This document shows, piece after piece, positions 10,788 through 21,775 of a stretch of 64,000 nt of DNA. A program made the translations under genes and the position numbers. Source of the stretch: Thermothelomyces thermophilus ATCC 42464. Its lineage: Eukaryota > Ascomycota > Sordariomycetes > Sordariales > Chaetomiaceae. Positions within the stretch are counted from its first letter, which is position 1; every line of letters begins with the position of its first letter. Under the pieces are notes generated by a model, which saw only the letters and a program-made list of their open reading frames with translations, had not been told where the DNA came from and did not search any database. The stretch spans positions 1 through 64,000 of the forward strand of contig NC_016476.1 in NCBI RefSeq assembly GCF_000226095.1, written 5' to 3'.

Positions 10788-11911
10788 TTAACCGGCCCTA
10801 GCCTCCTTGAGCAGTCGCTCGTAGGCCTGCTTTGCCTTCTTGGCAAACCGTCTCATGTCGTCGCCGTACTTGTGCTCGAATCTGCCGTCAAACACCTCGA
10901 TGGTCATCCAACCACTGAACCCGGTCGCGAGCACCGCCCGTACACATTCCTTGATGGGCAGATACCCGCCGTCATACCTGGTCGCTTCGTTAGCCACCTT
11001 TGCGTCACAAATCACAAACTCGTAAGACGATTTATTATGGTCCACACATACGGCAGCGGGCGGTGCTCGTGGCTCCATTGCCCTCGAGGCCGGAGACCAG
11101 ACGTCGAGGATGGTGTGGGATCCAACGGAGGGTCGAGGCGGTAAGCGTCGCTGATCTGGAGAAAGTAAATCTTGTCGGCCGGCACGGTGCGGGCAAGCTC
11201 GGCGAGGCTGGCAGCATACCGCTGCGAGAGCTCCTCTGCCGTCACTCCTCCCGTTTCGATCCTCCCGGATGCCGTTGTTGGGTCTCCCCACTCGGCCCCG
11301 GCCGTCTGGAAGGTGTCGAGGCACAGGCCGATGTTGGGTCGGTCGGCCTTCTGCACAATGGCCCAGACATCCTTCCAGGTCGGGGCGCAGGTGGCCCAGC
11401 ACCAGTTCTCGTAGGCAAGGCGGAACCCCCGGGCGGCCAGCATGTCTGCCAGCCGCGCCAGGTCGGCGGCGATCTGGTCCGGGTCCCGCGACATGGCCGG
11501 CAAGTCGGACGACCCGACCTGGAGCATGTCGGTCCCGACGGCCGCCATGATGTCGATCCACGCCTCGGCCCTGGCAAAGGCCTCCCTGCGCTCCTCGCTC
11601 CTTTCCGGCCACCCCTCAAAGTTGGAAAAGGGTTGCAGGACGAGCACCCGTAGGCCGTGTCCCGCGCACATGGTCCCTACCGCCTTGCCGGCCTCGCACA
11701 GCGATCGATAATCATCCTCGGCGATGTCACGCCCAAAATGCCGGCTGGCAAACGCTTGGAGATCCGGAAATGAGAGCTCGATCCCATCGAAGCCTGCCTC
11801 CTTGATAGCCTCGATCTTTTGATGGAGAGTGTGCCGAGGCAAACCGATGGAGCACGAAGCAAATGCGACAGGGTGACGGGTCAAACATGAGCGTTGCAAT
11901 GGAGGGTCCAT
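10788..11911 (-). CDS. 3-dehydroshikimate dehydratase-like TIM-barrel enzyme
   Basis: Two exons, 11052-11911 and 10788-10977, are split by a 74-nt intron (GTATGT donor, GCTAAC branch site, CAG acceptor) and give 349 residues. The protein resembles the fungal quinate-pathway enzyme (qa-4/QutC type), which turns 3-dehydroshikimate into protocatechuate using a metal in a xylose-isomerase-like barrel. Matching features are the opening GFDGIELSFPDLQAF, the metal-ligand region LAYENWCW, the NIGLCLDTFQ strand, the IYFLQISDAYRLDPP strand, the substrate-side RGQWSHEHRPLPY and the closing GWMTIEVFDGRFE. The first in-frame ATG is at 11909-11911. The rest of a quinate cluster is absent nearby, so a role in a stand-alone aromatic catabolic step, or as a related sugar-phosphate isomerase, is possible. 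Confidence 0.82.
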
Positions 11912-13616
11912 GGCGGCGGATGTGGGCAGGTCGGAGTGGGAAATGGTTGGTGTCAACAGACTTCATACAATTTTTTCTCCTTTAAGAAAAAAATAAACAA
12001 AATCGTCTCGTTCATAATTTGACGCCGATATCGCTCGAGAATACTCTGATCCCAAAGCCTGTGATAAGTGGTGGTACCGCGGGAGCTTGCAGCAAGATCG
12101 GGAGAGGAGCATGTCATTGCGTCACACTAGCTCGTCTCATGATGTCAGCGAGCGAGAGGACCAAAAAAGGGCTGCTTCTCTGTGCAAGGACGATCCACCC
12201 TACAGCAGCAGATCTCGTTGCAGAAAGGACAGGAGAGCCGGCAGAAAAAAGAGGATAATTAATCATGATTGATGGCGCGTTAATTAGATCCAGATGGAAG
12301 CCAGGAGCACAGTAGAGATGATGCCTCAGAAGTCCACGTAATTTAATAGTACACTCAGGCCACGCAATGTTATAGTTGCATCCTCGGGTGCTTCTTTCCT
12401 AGGCCGGACACGGTTCTTGGCATCTAAGGCACCGGCGCACAATGTTTCGGACATCGCATTCATGCAAGCGTAATCCGTACTTTGCACCCAACGTTGTGGA
12501 ACACGGGGTGCGTTCAAGATCCTGCCGGCAGTGATCACTCGTGGCACCTGCGTGGTGGGCGGGGAACGCGCTTTCTACACACCCTGAAACCACTTATTCA
12601 GTACCCAATTTGCTTCGCATGCAACGGCATTGTGAGAGAGGTTGGAGCTTTGGGGACCAGTGTTACCATGTTCATCGAGGGAGATTTGTATAGATACTTT
12701 TCTTCTCCACGAGGCGACCAAGTGACAACCTCCTTCAGTCGTGTGAGCTATCATATGCGATTTCAAGAAGCCCATGGTCTCCGTGCTGGTATTATTTGGC
12801 CGGCTAGGCAACCCGAGACGAGTTTCTGAAAGAAGGACGGATTCCGGGTCAAAACCACCGTTGCTACATTCGTTCTGCTCGCGACCATCGCAATCAGTAT
12901 TATATCAATTTCTTAGGATGCTGTTTTATCTCCTTAATAGCGCTTTGTGGACCCGAAACAATGGTTTGTTGACGGGAGGCGGCTGGCAAGACTAATTAAT
13001 TACAACGCAGCTATCGCTTTTACTCGCCATCGGGGAGCTGTCACATCGGAAATCCTGCCTTGACGGAGGCCTAGAGTTTTAGACTAGTGCTCCGGCATAC
13101 CATCAAGTGTGCAACCAAGATTTTGTATACTGGTAGCCTGGAGTTCTCACACTCTCGGGTGACGCCGTGTATCAGGCCGAGGCCGACGGCGCACGGCAGC
13201 AAGAAGTTAGGCAGCAGGAGCGGGTGTCCCTTGCAGCAACGCCTAAAAAACTGCCGTGTAACCCCCTTGTCAGTGCGGGGAGGACAAAATTCTGATGACA
13301 CATCTTCTCTTCGCTATGCTGATGACTCATTTGGCTTTCCAATTTATGGGATCCCGAGTCGAGAGCAAGGCCAGGGAAAGCAAGTAGGTAGGCATAGACA
13401 TGAGACCATCACATTGAACGAGTGCTGCAATCTGAGGAAAAGCATTATCTGCCCGTCGTAATCAGACTGTCTGGCAATAACTAGCTATAATTAATAATCA
13501 GACGATGATATCTTATGATCTCTTTGATGGAGGAATGCCATATCCGCCGCAGTGGCGATTTGTAATTAGATTTCATGCAATATTCTCTGAAGCAATATCC
13601 CGCAGCGCTTGACAGT
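11912..13616. other. Intergenic region, no recognisable gene
   Basis: About 1.7 kb upstream of the dehydratase-like gene and downstream of the Tpt1-like gene. I see only short open frames with no family resemblance, and no RNA gene. Confidence 0.5.
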
Positions 13617-14667
13617 CTACTCCTCGCTGGCGCTGCCTGAGTCATCACCGCTGCCCTCTTGCTTCAGGGCGCCCTTGCCCTTGCGAGTCTTGCCCTTGGC
13701 TCCTTTCCCGCGAAGATTGGCGGGGACCTCTTTGCGGACCTCGCCGTCCTCGAACAGGATGCCAATCTCGGGCCGCCGGGCGATGGCCTTGTTCCAGAGG
13801 CTCTTTGGGACGTCGTCAACCGTGACGATGGCGCCGCTCTCGCTGCGCCTCCACGCGATGGACGGCTCCGCCTGCAGAGCCGTGCGCAGGTGAATCCAGA
13901 TGCTGATCTCGGCAGCATCCCCGGCGCCGGCGTGCTGGCGCGACTCGTTGCCCTCTTCGTCCACCGTTACGGGCACGAAAGCGCGGTATTCGCTGCCGCC
14001 TGGAGCCCTGGTGATGGCACCCAGCGCCAGGAGGAGGGGGTACCTCTGATACGAGGTCTCGTAGATGACAAACTCGGGCAGGTCCGGCGAGTCGGCCGTG
14101 AGCTTGTCCCCAACCGGCACTGGAGACGCGGTGGTTTCCTTGTGGGTGATGCGAGAGACTTGCCAGGCGGCCGGCTCTTCGGGTTCGGCATCGGCGTTGG
14201 AAGCCTTGCGCAGGTCGAACCGCGGCTTGGGCGCGTTGGCGATGACCCTTCGGATGTCGTCAAAGGTGGCCCCCAGGGCGGAGAGCCGAGAGTGCGCGAG
14301 CTGGCAGGAGTCGGGCGCTAAGTTAGGTCCTTGGCCATGGCATGGAGCAGTCATGATCGGCAACACATACCACATCGGCGACGCTGACCCAGCCCTCGGG
14401 GTCGGCCACGAGGTACTCCCCCTCATCCCCTTCCTCGACGTCTTCCTTCTGGATGGCCCGCTTGACCACAAACATGAGAGCCTTGGCGATAGTCACGTCC
14501 CGGTCCTCCACCACGCTGTAGCCGCGCTGCCGGCCGCCCTTGCCCTTCATGCTCATCGCTCGGCTCCGGCCATGGCGAGGCGAGTGCTGCACGACGGCGC
14601 TGGGGGGTAGCACGCCGCCGAGCTCGCTGTTGATGGTGGACAGGGGAACAGCGACAGCAGCGGCCAT
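13617..14667 (-). CDS. Divergent Tpt1/KptA-fold protein (tRNA 2'-phosphotransferase-like)
   Basis: Two exons, 14371-14667 and 13617-14300, flank a 70-nt intron (GTATGT, CCTAAC branch, CCAG) and give 326 residues. Order and spacing of conserved blocks follow Tpt1, the enzyme that removes the 2'-phosphate left by tRNA splicing: DVTIAKALMFVVKRA (57-71), GWVSVADVLAHSRL (92-105), TFDDIRRVI (111-119), FVIYETSYQRYPLLLALGAI (175-194, the VHGT/GLS region) and SESGAIVTV (251-259). The residues that carry out catalysis in the family look replaced: LRH is KR at 69-70, QGHS is within RITHKET (149-155), and the R-x-H-x-H stretch is TRAPGGSEYR (195-204). A Lys/Gly-rich basic tail (295-311) and an acidic end follow. 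It may bind RNA or ADP-ribose-type ligands without being a phosphotransferase, or be a diverged paralogue; whether a canonical Tpt1 exists elsewhere cannot be seen. Confidence 0.72.
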
Positions 14668-16308
14668 GGTGTGAGGGACTAGGTAGGCTTTTGTAGTGTT
14701 GCAGGGAGTTGGAGGGGATGTGCGACTTCTGGTTTGCTTCTCTTAGGTTGAGTATGAAAGTTGAGGACGACTCGGGGTCAAGACGTCCTGAGAGAGAGCG
14801 GGAGCATGCTGGCCCCCGACGCCTTCTTAAGCAAACCAGCTCATGGCGCGTCAGACTGGATTCGGAAGATCGACCGGGAACGAGTAAGGGCCAGTGGTTG
14901 GCACCTCTCGGGCAGCAGCAGCAGCAGCAGCAGCAGCAATGTGCCATGGCATCTGCGCGATCGGGCATCGTTGACCGCTGTTCCCGCAGGCGATGTACCA
15001 TGTTATCCGCGCCTGCCTGCTTGCGAGTGGTGCCATGGCAAATGCTGGAAGCGGGTCCCTCGCTACAGAGTAAATCCACGGCTGCAGGAGACGCGCAGTT
15101 GGTCATCCCTGGGGCCCCTGCGCCACGCGGCACTGCCTTACCCCTCTGCACACGCGTGACTAACCCCCACTACTGAGTACCCCGCTTGTCAAAAGGTCGC
15201 TTCCATACTTATCGCCAGCCTGACATTATCGCGTCTGCACTGGAAACCTAAGCGGGTAAAGCATCAGAGCATCAAATCCAAGGCTCTTTCTCCTATCTCT
15301 GTAAATGAGAGGACAAGTTGATTTCGGAATCCCGAGTAGAACGGCAGACAGCCAGGCATACTATCATTACGCAGCTCCGGGGAAAGATCCGACAACCAGA
15401 GCCAGTCTCTTTCTGCCGTTCTGATGATTCCATCTTCCCCTCAGCTCCTTCACCGCCCAGCGTCTGCTACGTGTCCGGCCCGGCTTTGCCTGCCTCGTCC
15501 TGCAGCCAACGGGACTGCGCGACCGAGCCGCCGACTCTGCAAGTAATGGTACCTAACGACCGCCCCAAGCTGGTAGCTCTGTCCTGGTTTCGCCGCGTAA
15601 GTCTCGGCGCTAGCCTTGATTATGCTGTCTCGGATCTGGACCAAGTGTTTCGATATTCCATCCCATGACCTACATGCCTGATCGAATTAGTAAGGGCCCG
15701 GATCCCAGGGCTAGAGAAGGCTTCCGGTATTTTGCCCTACGTGTCGTTAGGCAGCCCCAGACTCGAGGATGCAATCTTGCTGCTGTTGTCCCTGCTGCGG
15801 CTGATACCAAAACGAGCGACTCAACCTTGATGTTGATTGCTGCGGGTCTCGGATTCCGGCGACTACCCAAATTGGCCTCGAAAATCGTCCCCGACGAGCT
15901 GCTGTGGCGTGCAATACCCAAAGAGCATGGTGGTCAATCCTCAAAGGCCCCGCTTACAAAAGCAGTCCACGAGGACGTTGGGCGCCAGAGAGCCATCGTT
16001 AAACGTCAATATCTAACCAATGTACGGATTATATGATACGTCTCCACTTCCTCTGTTCGGCGCAGATGGAGCATATCAGGCACGGTAACGGCTCAGGGTA
16101 CGGGTTGGTGGAGGCGGAATATCATAGGAGCGTGCGTGTTGTGGATTGGTCCACAGGGAAGGTGCGAGTTCCACCTGAACGTTGAAGCATTTGGAAGTTT
16201 TTGAGATGAATCGATGAAGCAGTAGGGTGACGTACATAATTACTCTGAACTGCCACCAATCGCTGCATCGGCCATCTGCTTCCTTCCGAGACCACAGCAG
16301 CCATCACC
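14668..16308. other. Divergent intergenic region
   Basis: A 1.6-kb promoter-containing stretch between the Tpt1-like gene and the methyltransferase gene. It contains the trinucleotide repeat listed at 14912-14938. No coding region is convincing. Confidence 0.5.
14912..14938 (+). repeat. Microsatellite (GCA)9
   Basis: Nine perfect GCA units lie about 245 bp upstream of the Tpt1-like start codon, in its presumed 5' leader or promoter. Confidence 0.9.
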
Positions 16309-16899
16309 ATGCCCGATTTTGAAAAACAGAGTTACTGGCACGAGCGGTTTGCTTCGGAACGCGCCTTTGAATGGCTGACGCCGTCGTCTACCGTCATGGA
16401 CATTCTCACGCCTTATCTGGCAGGCCTCAACGCATCCATCCGAATTCTGCACTTGGGTTCCGGGACCAGCGATCTCCACAACCACCTTCGCGAACGTGGC
16501 TTTCTCAACGTCACAAACGTCGACTATGAACCGCTCGCACTGGAACGTGGCCGACAGCTGGAGCAAGACCGGTTTGGCGACGTACAGACTCAGTACCTGC
16601 TAGCAGACGCGACTCGGCTCAACTTGAGCGACAAGTATCAGCTCGTCATTGACAAGGGCACTGCCGACGCGATTGCATGCGGCGAAGAGGATGCCTTGCT
16701 CTCCATGGCTCGAAGTGTTCGCCGCTTCCTGGATGAGAGCGGGTTCTGGGTCTCCCTCAGCTACTCATCCCAGCGCTTCGACGAAGAGATCCAGTCCATA
16801 TTCTCGGTGGAGGTCATCAGCAAGATCCCAACGCCAAAGCACAAGCCGACCGATCCAGACATCTTCCACCACTGCTATCTCCTCCGTCCCCGCGGCTGA
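16309..16899 (+). CDS. Class I SAM-dependent methyltransferase, METTL13/EEF1A-KMT4-like
   Basis: An intronless gene for 196 residues with the layout of a small seven-beta-strand methyltransferase. The N-terminal SYWHERF (8-14) matches the YW-x-x-RF opening of the METTL13/EEF1A-KMT4 group, motif I is ILHLGSGTSDL (46-56), the acidic residue that binds the SAM ribose is in NVDYEPLAL (70-78), a motif II-like LLADATRLN is at 97-105, and VIDKGTADAI (113-122) is the characteristic post-motif of the group. Length is normal for a single-domain member. The known members methylate protein lysines, for example on eEF1A, so a protein substrate is likely but not shown. The ATG has a good context (ACCATG). 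Both flanks are long gene-poor stretches, so no operon-like context helps. Confidence 0.85.
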   Translation: MPDFEKQSYWHERFASERAFEWLTPSSTVMDILTPYLAGLNASIRILHLGSGTSDLHNHLRERGFLNVTNVDYEPLALERGRQLEQDRFGDVQTQYLLADATRLNLSDKYQLVIDKGTADAIACGEEDALLSMARSVRRFLDESGFWVSLSYSSQRFDEEIQSIFSVEVISKIPTPKHKPTDPDIFHHCYLLRPRG

Positions 16900-18372
16900 T
16901 AATCAACCAAGGTATCCATCAGAAACGCGCTCGGCAAATGTTGAGGTGGCCGCTGAGAGTTTTGCATGATACATGTCTGGCTTTAACTATACAATACACA
17001 TGTTCCAGGACACGACCAGGGTACGTTACCTTCGATGTTACAACAACCTTTCGCTCGCGACCTCATAAGCGGCAAGAGACGTGTGTGCCTTGGTCGAGAG
17101 AGCTGGCCATCAAAGGCGATCGATCATCGTATGTACCAACCAACCTCATCGAATTGCGAAAAAAAAACGCAGTGAAAAATAGACGAATAAAACAATACAA
17201 AAAAGTTGTCAAACGGCCGAAACTGCTCTTCGAGGAGAACAGCTCCAGCGAGCTACCCGAGGAAGATGATCAAGTTCTGCCTCGAGTTTGCGAGTCGCGA
17301 TCCACGTCTCTGCTGATATATGCGCCCACTGCACAAGTGGTCCGTCCTTGCACATCTGTGATCTGTGACGAATTCAGCGATCTCTACGGAGTACGGGGGT
17401 TGTCCCGGGCCGGCAGTCCGGCGTTTGGAAGCGGTGGAGCAAACGAAATTACCTGCCCCAGCTGCGTCGTAGCTGAGCTGGGTCCAGTGATTACATAGTA
17501 CGTGCACAGACTGCTTTCCAGTTCCATTCTCGCTGACAATCGATACTACGCCGTATGAACTGCACTCCAGGAAAAAAAAATGGCCGCCCGTGCAAGCATC
17601 GCGACTACTTGCTGCTCGGAATGCGCAAAACATGAACGAGAGCATGCTGGTGTAGAGCAAGAAAACGGCACATGTCACCTCACCCTTTTGGCCGAGGCAG
17701 GCCATGTGAAGATTAGGGGTAACTAACCCCTCCCCACCGTTTTCAGAAGGTCAGGAGGAGCTGGGGGGCAACAGGAGCCGCCCAGGCACCAGCCCCCAGT
17801 GGAGTGATGGCCCGGGCAAGCCAAGCAAGGAAGGTTGAAGCCAGGAAAAGGGCGGATTGACTAGGAGATGTGACCGTACGGATAACACAGCAGTGAGCTC
17901 GGCGAAGGCTTCCAGAGCATGCTCCACCTCTACGGCACGCACTATAACCCGAGAGCACACCGAAGTACAGCCGGCTAGTGGCATCACTTATCCTCCGAAT
18001 TGTGGTGCCTGCAGTGCTCAGCAACTTGCTTGCATCCCCGCCGGCATCCGAGCCGCGAATTGGCGACGATCACTTCCCTCGGAGGACCCCACTTCCCCAG
18101 ACCGAGGGGGCCATGGGGGCCGGAACGTGGTTGGACGAAAACCGGCAAATGTGTCGACCTGTCTAAGAAATCAGAAATTCCAGGTAACGTTGTCTCTCGC
18201 CCAGCCCTCTCGCCCGGGGTTTGTCGATGCGACCACCGGCCTGTTTCGTGTCCTCTTCCCAACGTCCGCCAGAAGCAGCTCCGTCACGCGCCGCGGCCTA
18301 AATGACGTTCTGGCGCACCTGAGGTAGTGTGAGCCGCGATTTGGGATCCGCACTCTAAACTCGGCCAGAGGA
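16900..18372. other. Intergenic region, no recognisable gene
   Basis: About 1.5 kb between two plus-strand genes. Open frames up to about 186 codons occur but show no family resemblance or codon pattern of a gene. A TACGGAGTA motif lies at 17385-17393. Confidence 0.5.
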
Positions 18373-20658
18373 ATGGACTGGGTGCAAGTACTCCCGAGTC
18401 ATCCGCTCGAGCCGGCGCTGCCGTCTGCGCGGGCCACGACGAAAACGACGACAGCGACGACAACGACGATGGCAACGGACCAGGGAGCAGACATGGACGG
18501 GTCGGTCAGCGCGGCGTGTTCGGCCGCCAGCGAGGCGGTCGCCAGGACGCTACTTGCTGTTAATCGGTTTGTGCGAGAGGTGCGCGAGTCGCGATCGGAA
18601 TTTGACGGCATCACGACCGAGCTGCACTCGCTCGACGGCGTCCTCGACCTGCTCGGGTACGACGCCGCCTTCATTCCCCCGTCGCTGGCCGAGCACACCC
18701 CGGCCGTGCTCGAGACCTGCCTCGCCCTCCTCAACGAGCTCGAGGGTTGCATCTCGCTGCTGAACCGCCCGGACGTGCCGAGACCGGAAAAGAGGTCGCG
18801 CTGGCTGGCGAGCCGCAAGCATGTCGACACCCTGCGATGGACCCTGAGCGAGTACAAGCTGGTGCTCGGCCTGGCTGCGGACCTGGTTGGAGTGTAAGTC
18901 CCCCCGGCGGCAAATTCACGCCGCCTCGTCCACGCCGCCCCCTTGGTACAGGATGTAGTACTAATGGTTGTCGATAGGACGAAATCACGGGCGACCGACG
19001 CGGCAGATCGCGGCACGCCGGACGATGAGCAGGCGCGAGGTGGTGATGGGGCCGAAGATAACGGGTTAGCGATCGTCACGGCGCGGATCACCGAGGTGGC
19101 GAACGAGCTGAAGGACGACCTGGAGCAGAGCGTGGCCATGGCGAGACTCGGGCACTATCTCGACATGTTGCGGGCCGAGACGGGCGTCGAACCTCGGAGT
19201 CCCGTCCCGGCCCAGCGCGACGACCGCCGTCCGCATCGCACCTCGTCCATGGGCGGCCCCCCCGACAGCGCCATCGACGTCAGTTACGACGACGTGCCCT
19301 TCCGGTCGGGGAAGCAGAGACGACCAACCCAGTCCACGAGCTTCTTGGCCGACCCTTGGGAAGAGGAGGAGGAAGACGGGGACGAGTTCGTCGGCGAGCT
19401 CAACGAAATGCCGGCCCGAGTCCCACCGGTGCCACCGCGGTCCGCCTCGAGGATGAGCTGCGCGATGCCGAGCCGCCCGCCGGCGCAGCATCGGCCGAGC
19501 ACTGCCGATACCTACTGCGACCCACGCCCTTCCCCGACACCGAGCTGGCCCAGCACTCCGCGGATGTCGACGTCGACCTCGTCTTCTTCCGATGTGTCGT
19601 ACGGCACGAGCCAGGAGCCGTACTACACGCCCGTCACCGAGCTGCCCGAGCGGGCTGCTCCGAATCCTCGCTTCCGCCCCGAGGCCAGGACGACCCATAG
19701 CCGCCGGGGGAGCGCGTTAGGCCAGGTCCTGGAGTCCGTCTGGGAACATCCCCAGCACGACGCCTCTCCCACGAGCGCTCCGGCAGGCGTTCCGGCAGGC
19801 GTTCTGGCAGGTGCGGGAAGCGAGACGCCCCCGTCCGGCCGCCAGTCCAGCCTCTTCCGCCGCCGCAGCTCCAAGCTCTCCACCACCTTCCGCATGTTTG
19901 GCCGGAAGCGGTCATCTTCTGCCAAGGGGGACGCCGCTACTGTGGGCGACGAGGCGGCGGCCCAAGTCCCAAACGCCGTATTCGGCGTCCCCCTCGCCAA
20001 CAGCATCCAGGTGGCGAAGGGCGTCGCCGGAACCCGGCACGGGACGGGCGGGTCGTCGTCGCACGCGACGCGCGACTACCCGCTGTGCGTCCTGCGGTGC
20101 GTCTACCACATCCGCGACTGCGGCCTGCACGTGCCGCACGTCTTCGGCGGCCTCGAGGACCAGGACAGGCTGGCCGAGCTCAAGGCTGTCTTCAGCTCGC
20201 CCGAGACGAGCTACGGCAAGGAGCTCGACTGGTCGCAGTTCACGGTCCACGAAGCGGCCGCCCTGATCCTCGTGTTCCTGTCGGAGCTGCCGCGGCCGCT
20301 CATCTCCGAGTCGGTCGCCAAGCGCTGGGTGTCGCTGTCCCGGCAGGCCGCCGTCGGCGGCGTCCGCCTGGACCAGGGGATCGACTTCTGGGAGGAGGCC
20401 CTGCTGGGCGTCCAGGGCCACGCCCGCGCCCTGTTCAAGCTGCTGCTGAACCTGTGGGGAGACCTCGCCGACGCCGCGCCGGTCAACGAGATGACGGCCG
20501 AGCGGCTCGCGGCCCGCGTCATCCGTCCGCTCATGCACACCATCCCCGCCCGCCACCACACCGACTTCATGCTCGGCCTGGCCTTTCTGATCCGGAAGCG
20601 GTCCGAGTATAACCTGGCAGCCAACGGCGTGGCACGAAAGAGCAATGCTGCCTTTTGA
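18373..20658 (+). CDS. HeLo-like N-terminal domain fused to a RhoGAP-like domain
   Basis: Exons 18373-18893 and 18978-20658 flank an 84-nt intron (GTAAGT, TACTAAT branch, TAG) and give 733 residues. Residues about 43-175 are all-helical and resemble the fungal N-terminal domain found on STAND and HeLo-type proteins (an Ala-rich first helix, FVREVRESRSEFDGI, ELHSLDGVLDLLG, then the RWLASRKHVDTL region). The middle (about 200-500) is low-complexity, rich in Ser/Pro/Arg with an EEEEED patch. Residues about 540-705 match a RhoGAP fold: YPLCVLRCVYHI, LILVFLSELPRPLIS, and the NEMTAERLAARVIRPLMH helix holding the conserved Asn. The family's arginine-finger position (GIFR in active members) reads HVFGG at 561-565, so GTPase activation is doubtful. 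It may bind Rho-type GTPases as a pseudo-GAP scaffold. A later ATG at residue 33 is an alternative start. Confidence 0.8.
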
Positions 20659-21240
20659 GATGTTTTTTTTTTTTTCTTGGATATTTAGTACAGGAAAGAA
20701 AAGGGAGGAGGTGGGGCGGGGGGTCGGAGGGAAAGCTATGTTCTCCCCTGGTGACTCCCAGCTATCCGCCGGCGTTGTTTCATTTTGAGGCGTTTGCGGC
20801 CCATTATTTCTTCTTGTCTTGCTTTGATACCCGATAGGCGTCTGAGCTTTGTACGATTGATTAATCAAAGTAGGTATACCATACTCCGTGACCCATTGAT
20901 CGGATTGTTTTTCCACGAGAAAGAGTCCCCAAGTCCTGTCTGGTGGACCGTCACCCTCAATCTCGATGACGTCTACCATTTGATCCATGACGACCTATTA
21001 TTTGATTTTCGTTCCGGTCAAATAACAATTGTCGTACTCCCATTCTGGCATTCACCATCGCAATGTCCTGCCGCCCAACGGACCCCGTCCGGCCGCATCC
21101 GAGGCTGGGATGGGGCGCACTTGTATTCTACGGCGCCTGCGCCGGCGTCGCCGGGGTTGCTGCGTGAGTTGTGCCGGTTGCTCCGTCAGTTCGCCGTCGA
21201 ATGAGGCCCTGCTAATCAAAAGCTACTTCTCCGTCTTTGC
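20659..21240. other. Intergenic region, no recognisable gene
   Basis: A T13 tract follows the RhoGAP-like stop codon (from about 20662). Nothing else recognisable lies here apart from the presumed 5' leader of the next gene. Confidence 0.5.
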
Positions 21241-21709
21241 ATGACGGCCGCCGAGAAGGTCGAGCAGCTCTTCACCAGAAGGGCGAGCTCAGATATGCCC
21301 GGGAAGACGCTGGCGAGGCTCATCAACGCTCAGCCGCGGACCAAGGAAGAACTCTGGGGCCTGAACATCGTCATGCACTTCGGTCAAGGAGCGGCAGCCG
21401 CGGTCATACGCGAGATTGCAAGCTACTGCGGCCCGCGTGGGCCGCTCACGGATTTCATGTTCGTCGACGTGCGGCTGATGATTGACCAGACGCTCGAGAA
21501 CTGGACCGGCGTGGGCGCGCCCCCTTGGTGAGTGGCCCGCGCCGATGGCGATGCGACAGTAGTTTCATACCAAAGGTCTAACACGCAAGCGACGAAGGAC
21601 GTGGCCCGTCGGCGAGCAGGTAGCAGGTGGTCGACTTGCTGCACAAGACCGTGTTCGCCTTCGTGACGGGTTATCTGGCGGATCGCTGGATACAGTAATT
21701 AGTAATTAA
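21241..21709 (+). CDS. Small conserved-looking protein with a C-terminus shifted by a 7-bp duplication
   Basis: Exon 1 (21241-21527) encodes 95 residues and is followed by a 70-nt intron (21528-21597; GTGAGT, TCTAAC branch, AAG) leading to TWPVGEQ. At 21615-21628 the heptamer AGCAGGT stands twice in tandem. With both copies the frame reads a Gly/Arg-rich tail and stops at 21709; with one copy the frame would read VVDLLHKTVFAFVTGYLADR and stop at 21698 after about 126 residues, which looks far more like the helical style of exon 1. I infer that the duplication is a recent mutation, or a sequence error, in an otherwise conserved fungal gene of unknown function. The protein has no signal peptide or obvious domain; GQGAAAAVIREI and FMFVDVRLMIDQ are its clearest helices. 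Confidence 0.6.
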
Positions 21710-21775
21710 TAACGGCCAGCTCGTCCGCCAAGAGTCCCACTCCTCAACCAAATTGAAAAGAGAAATCATCCACCA

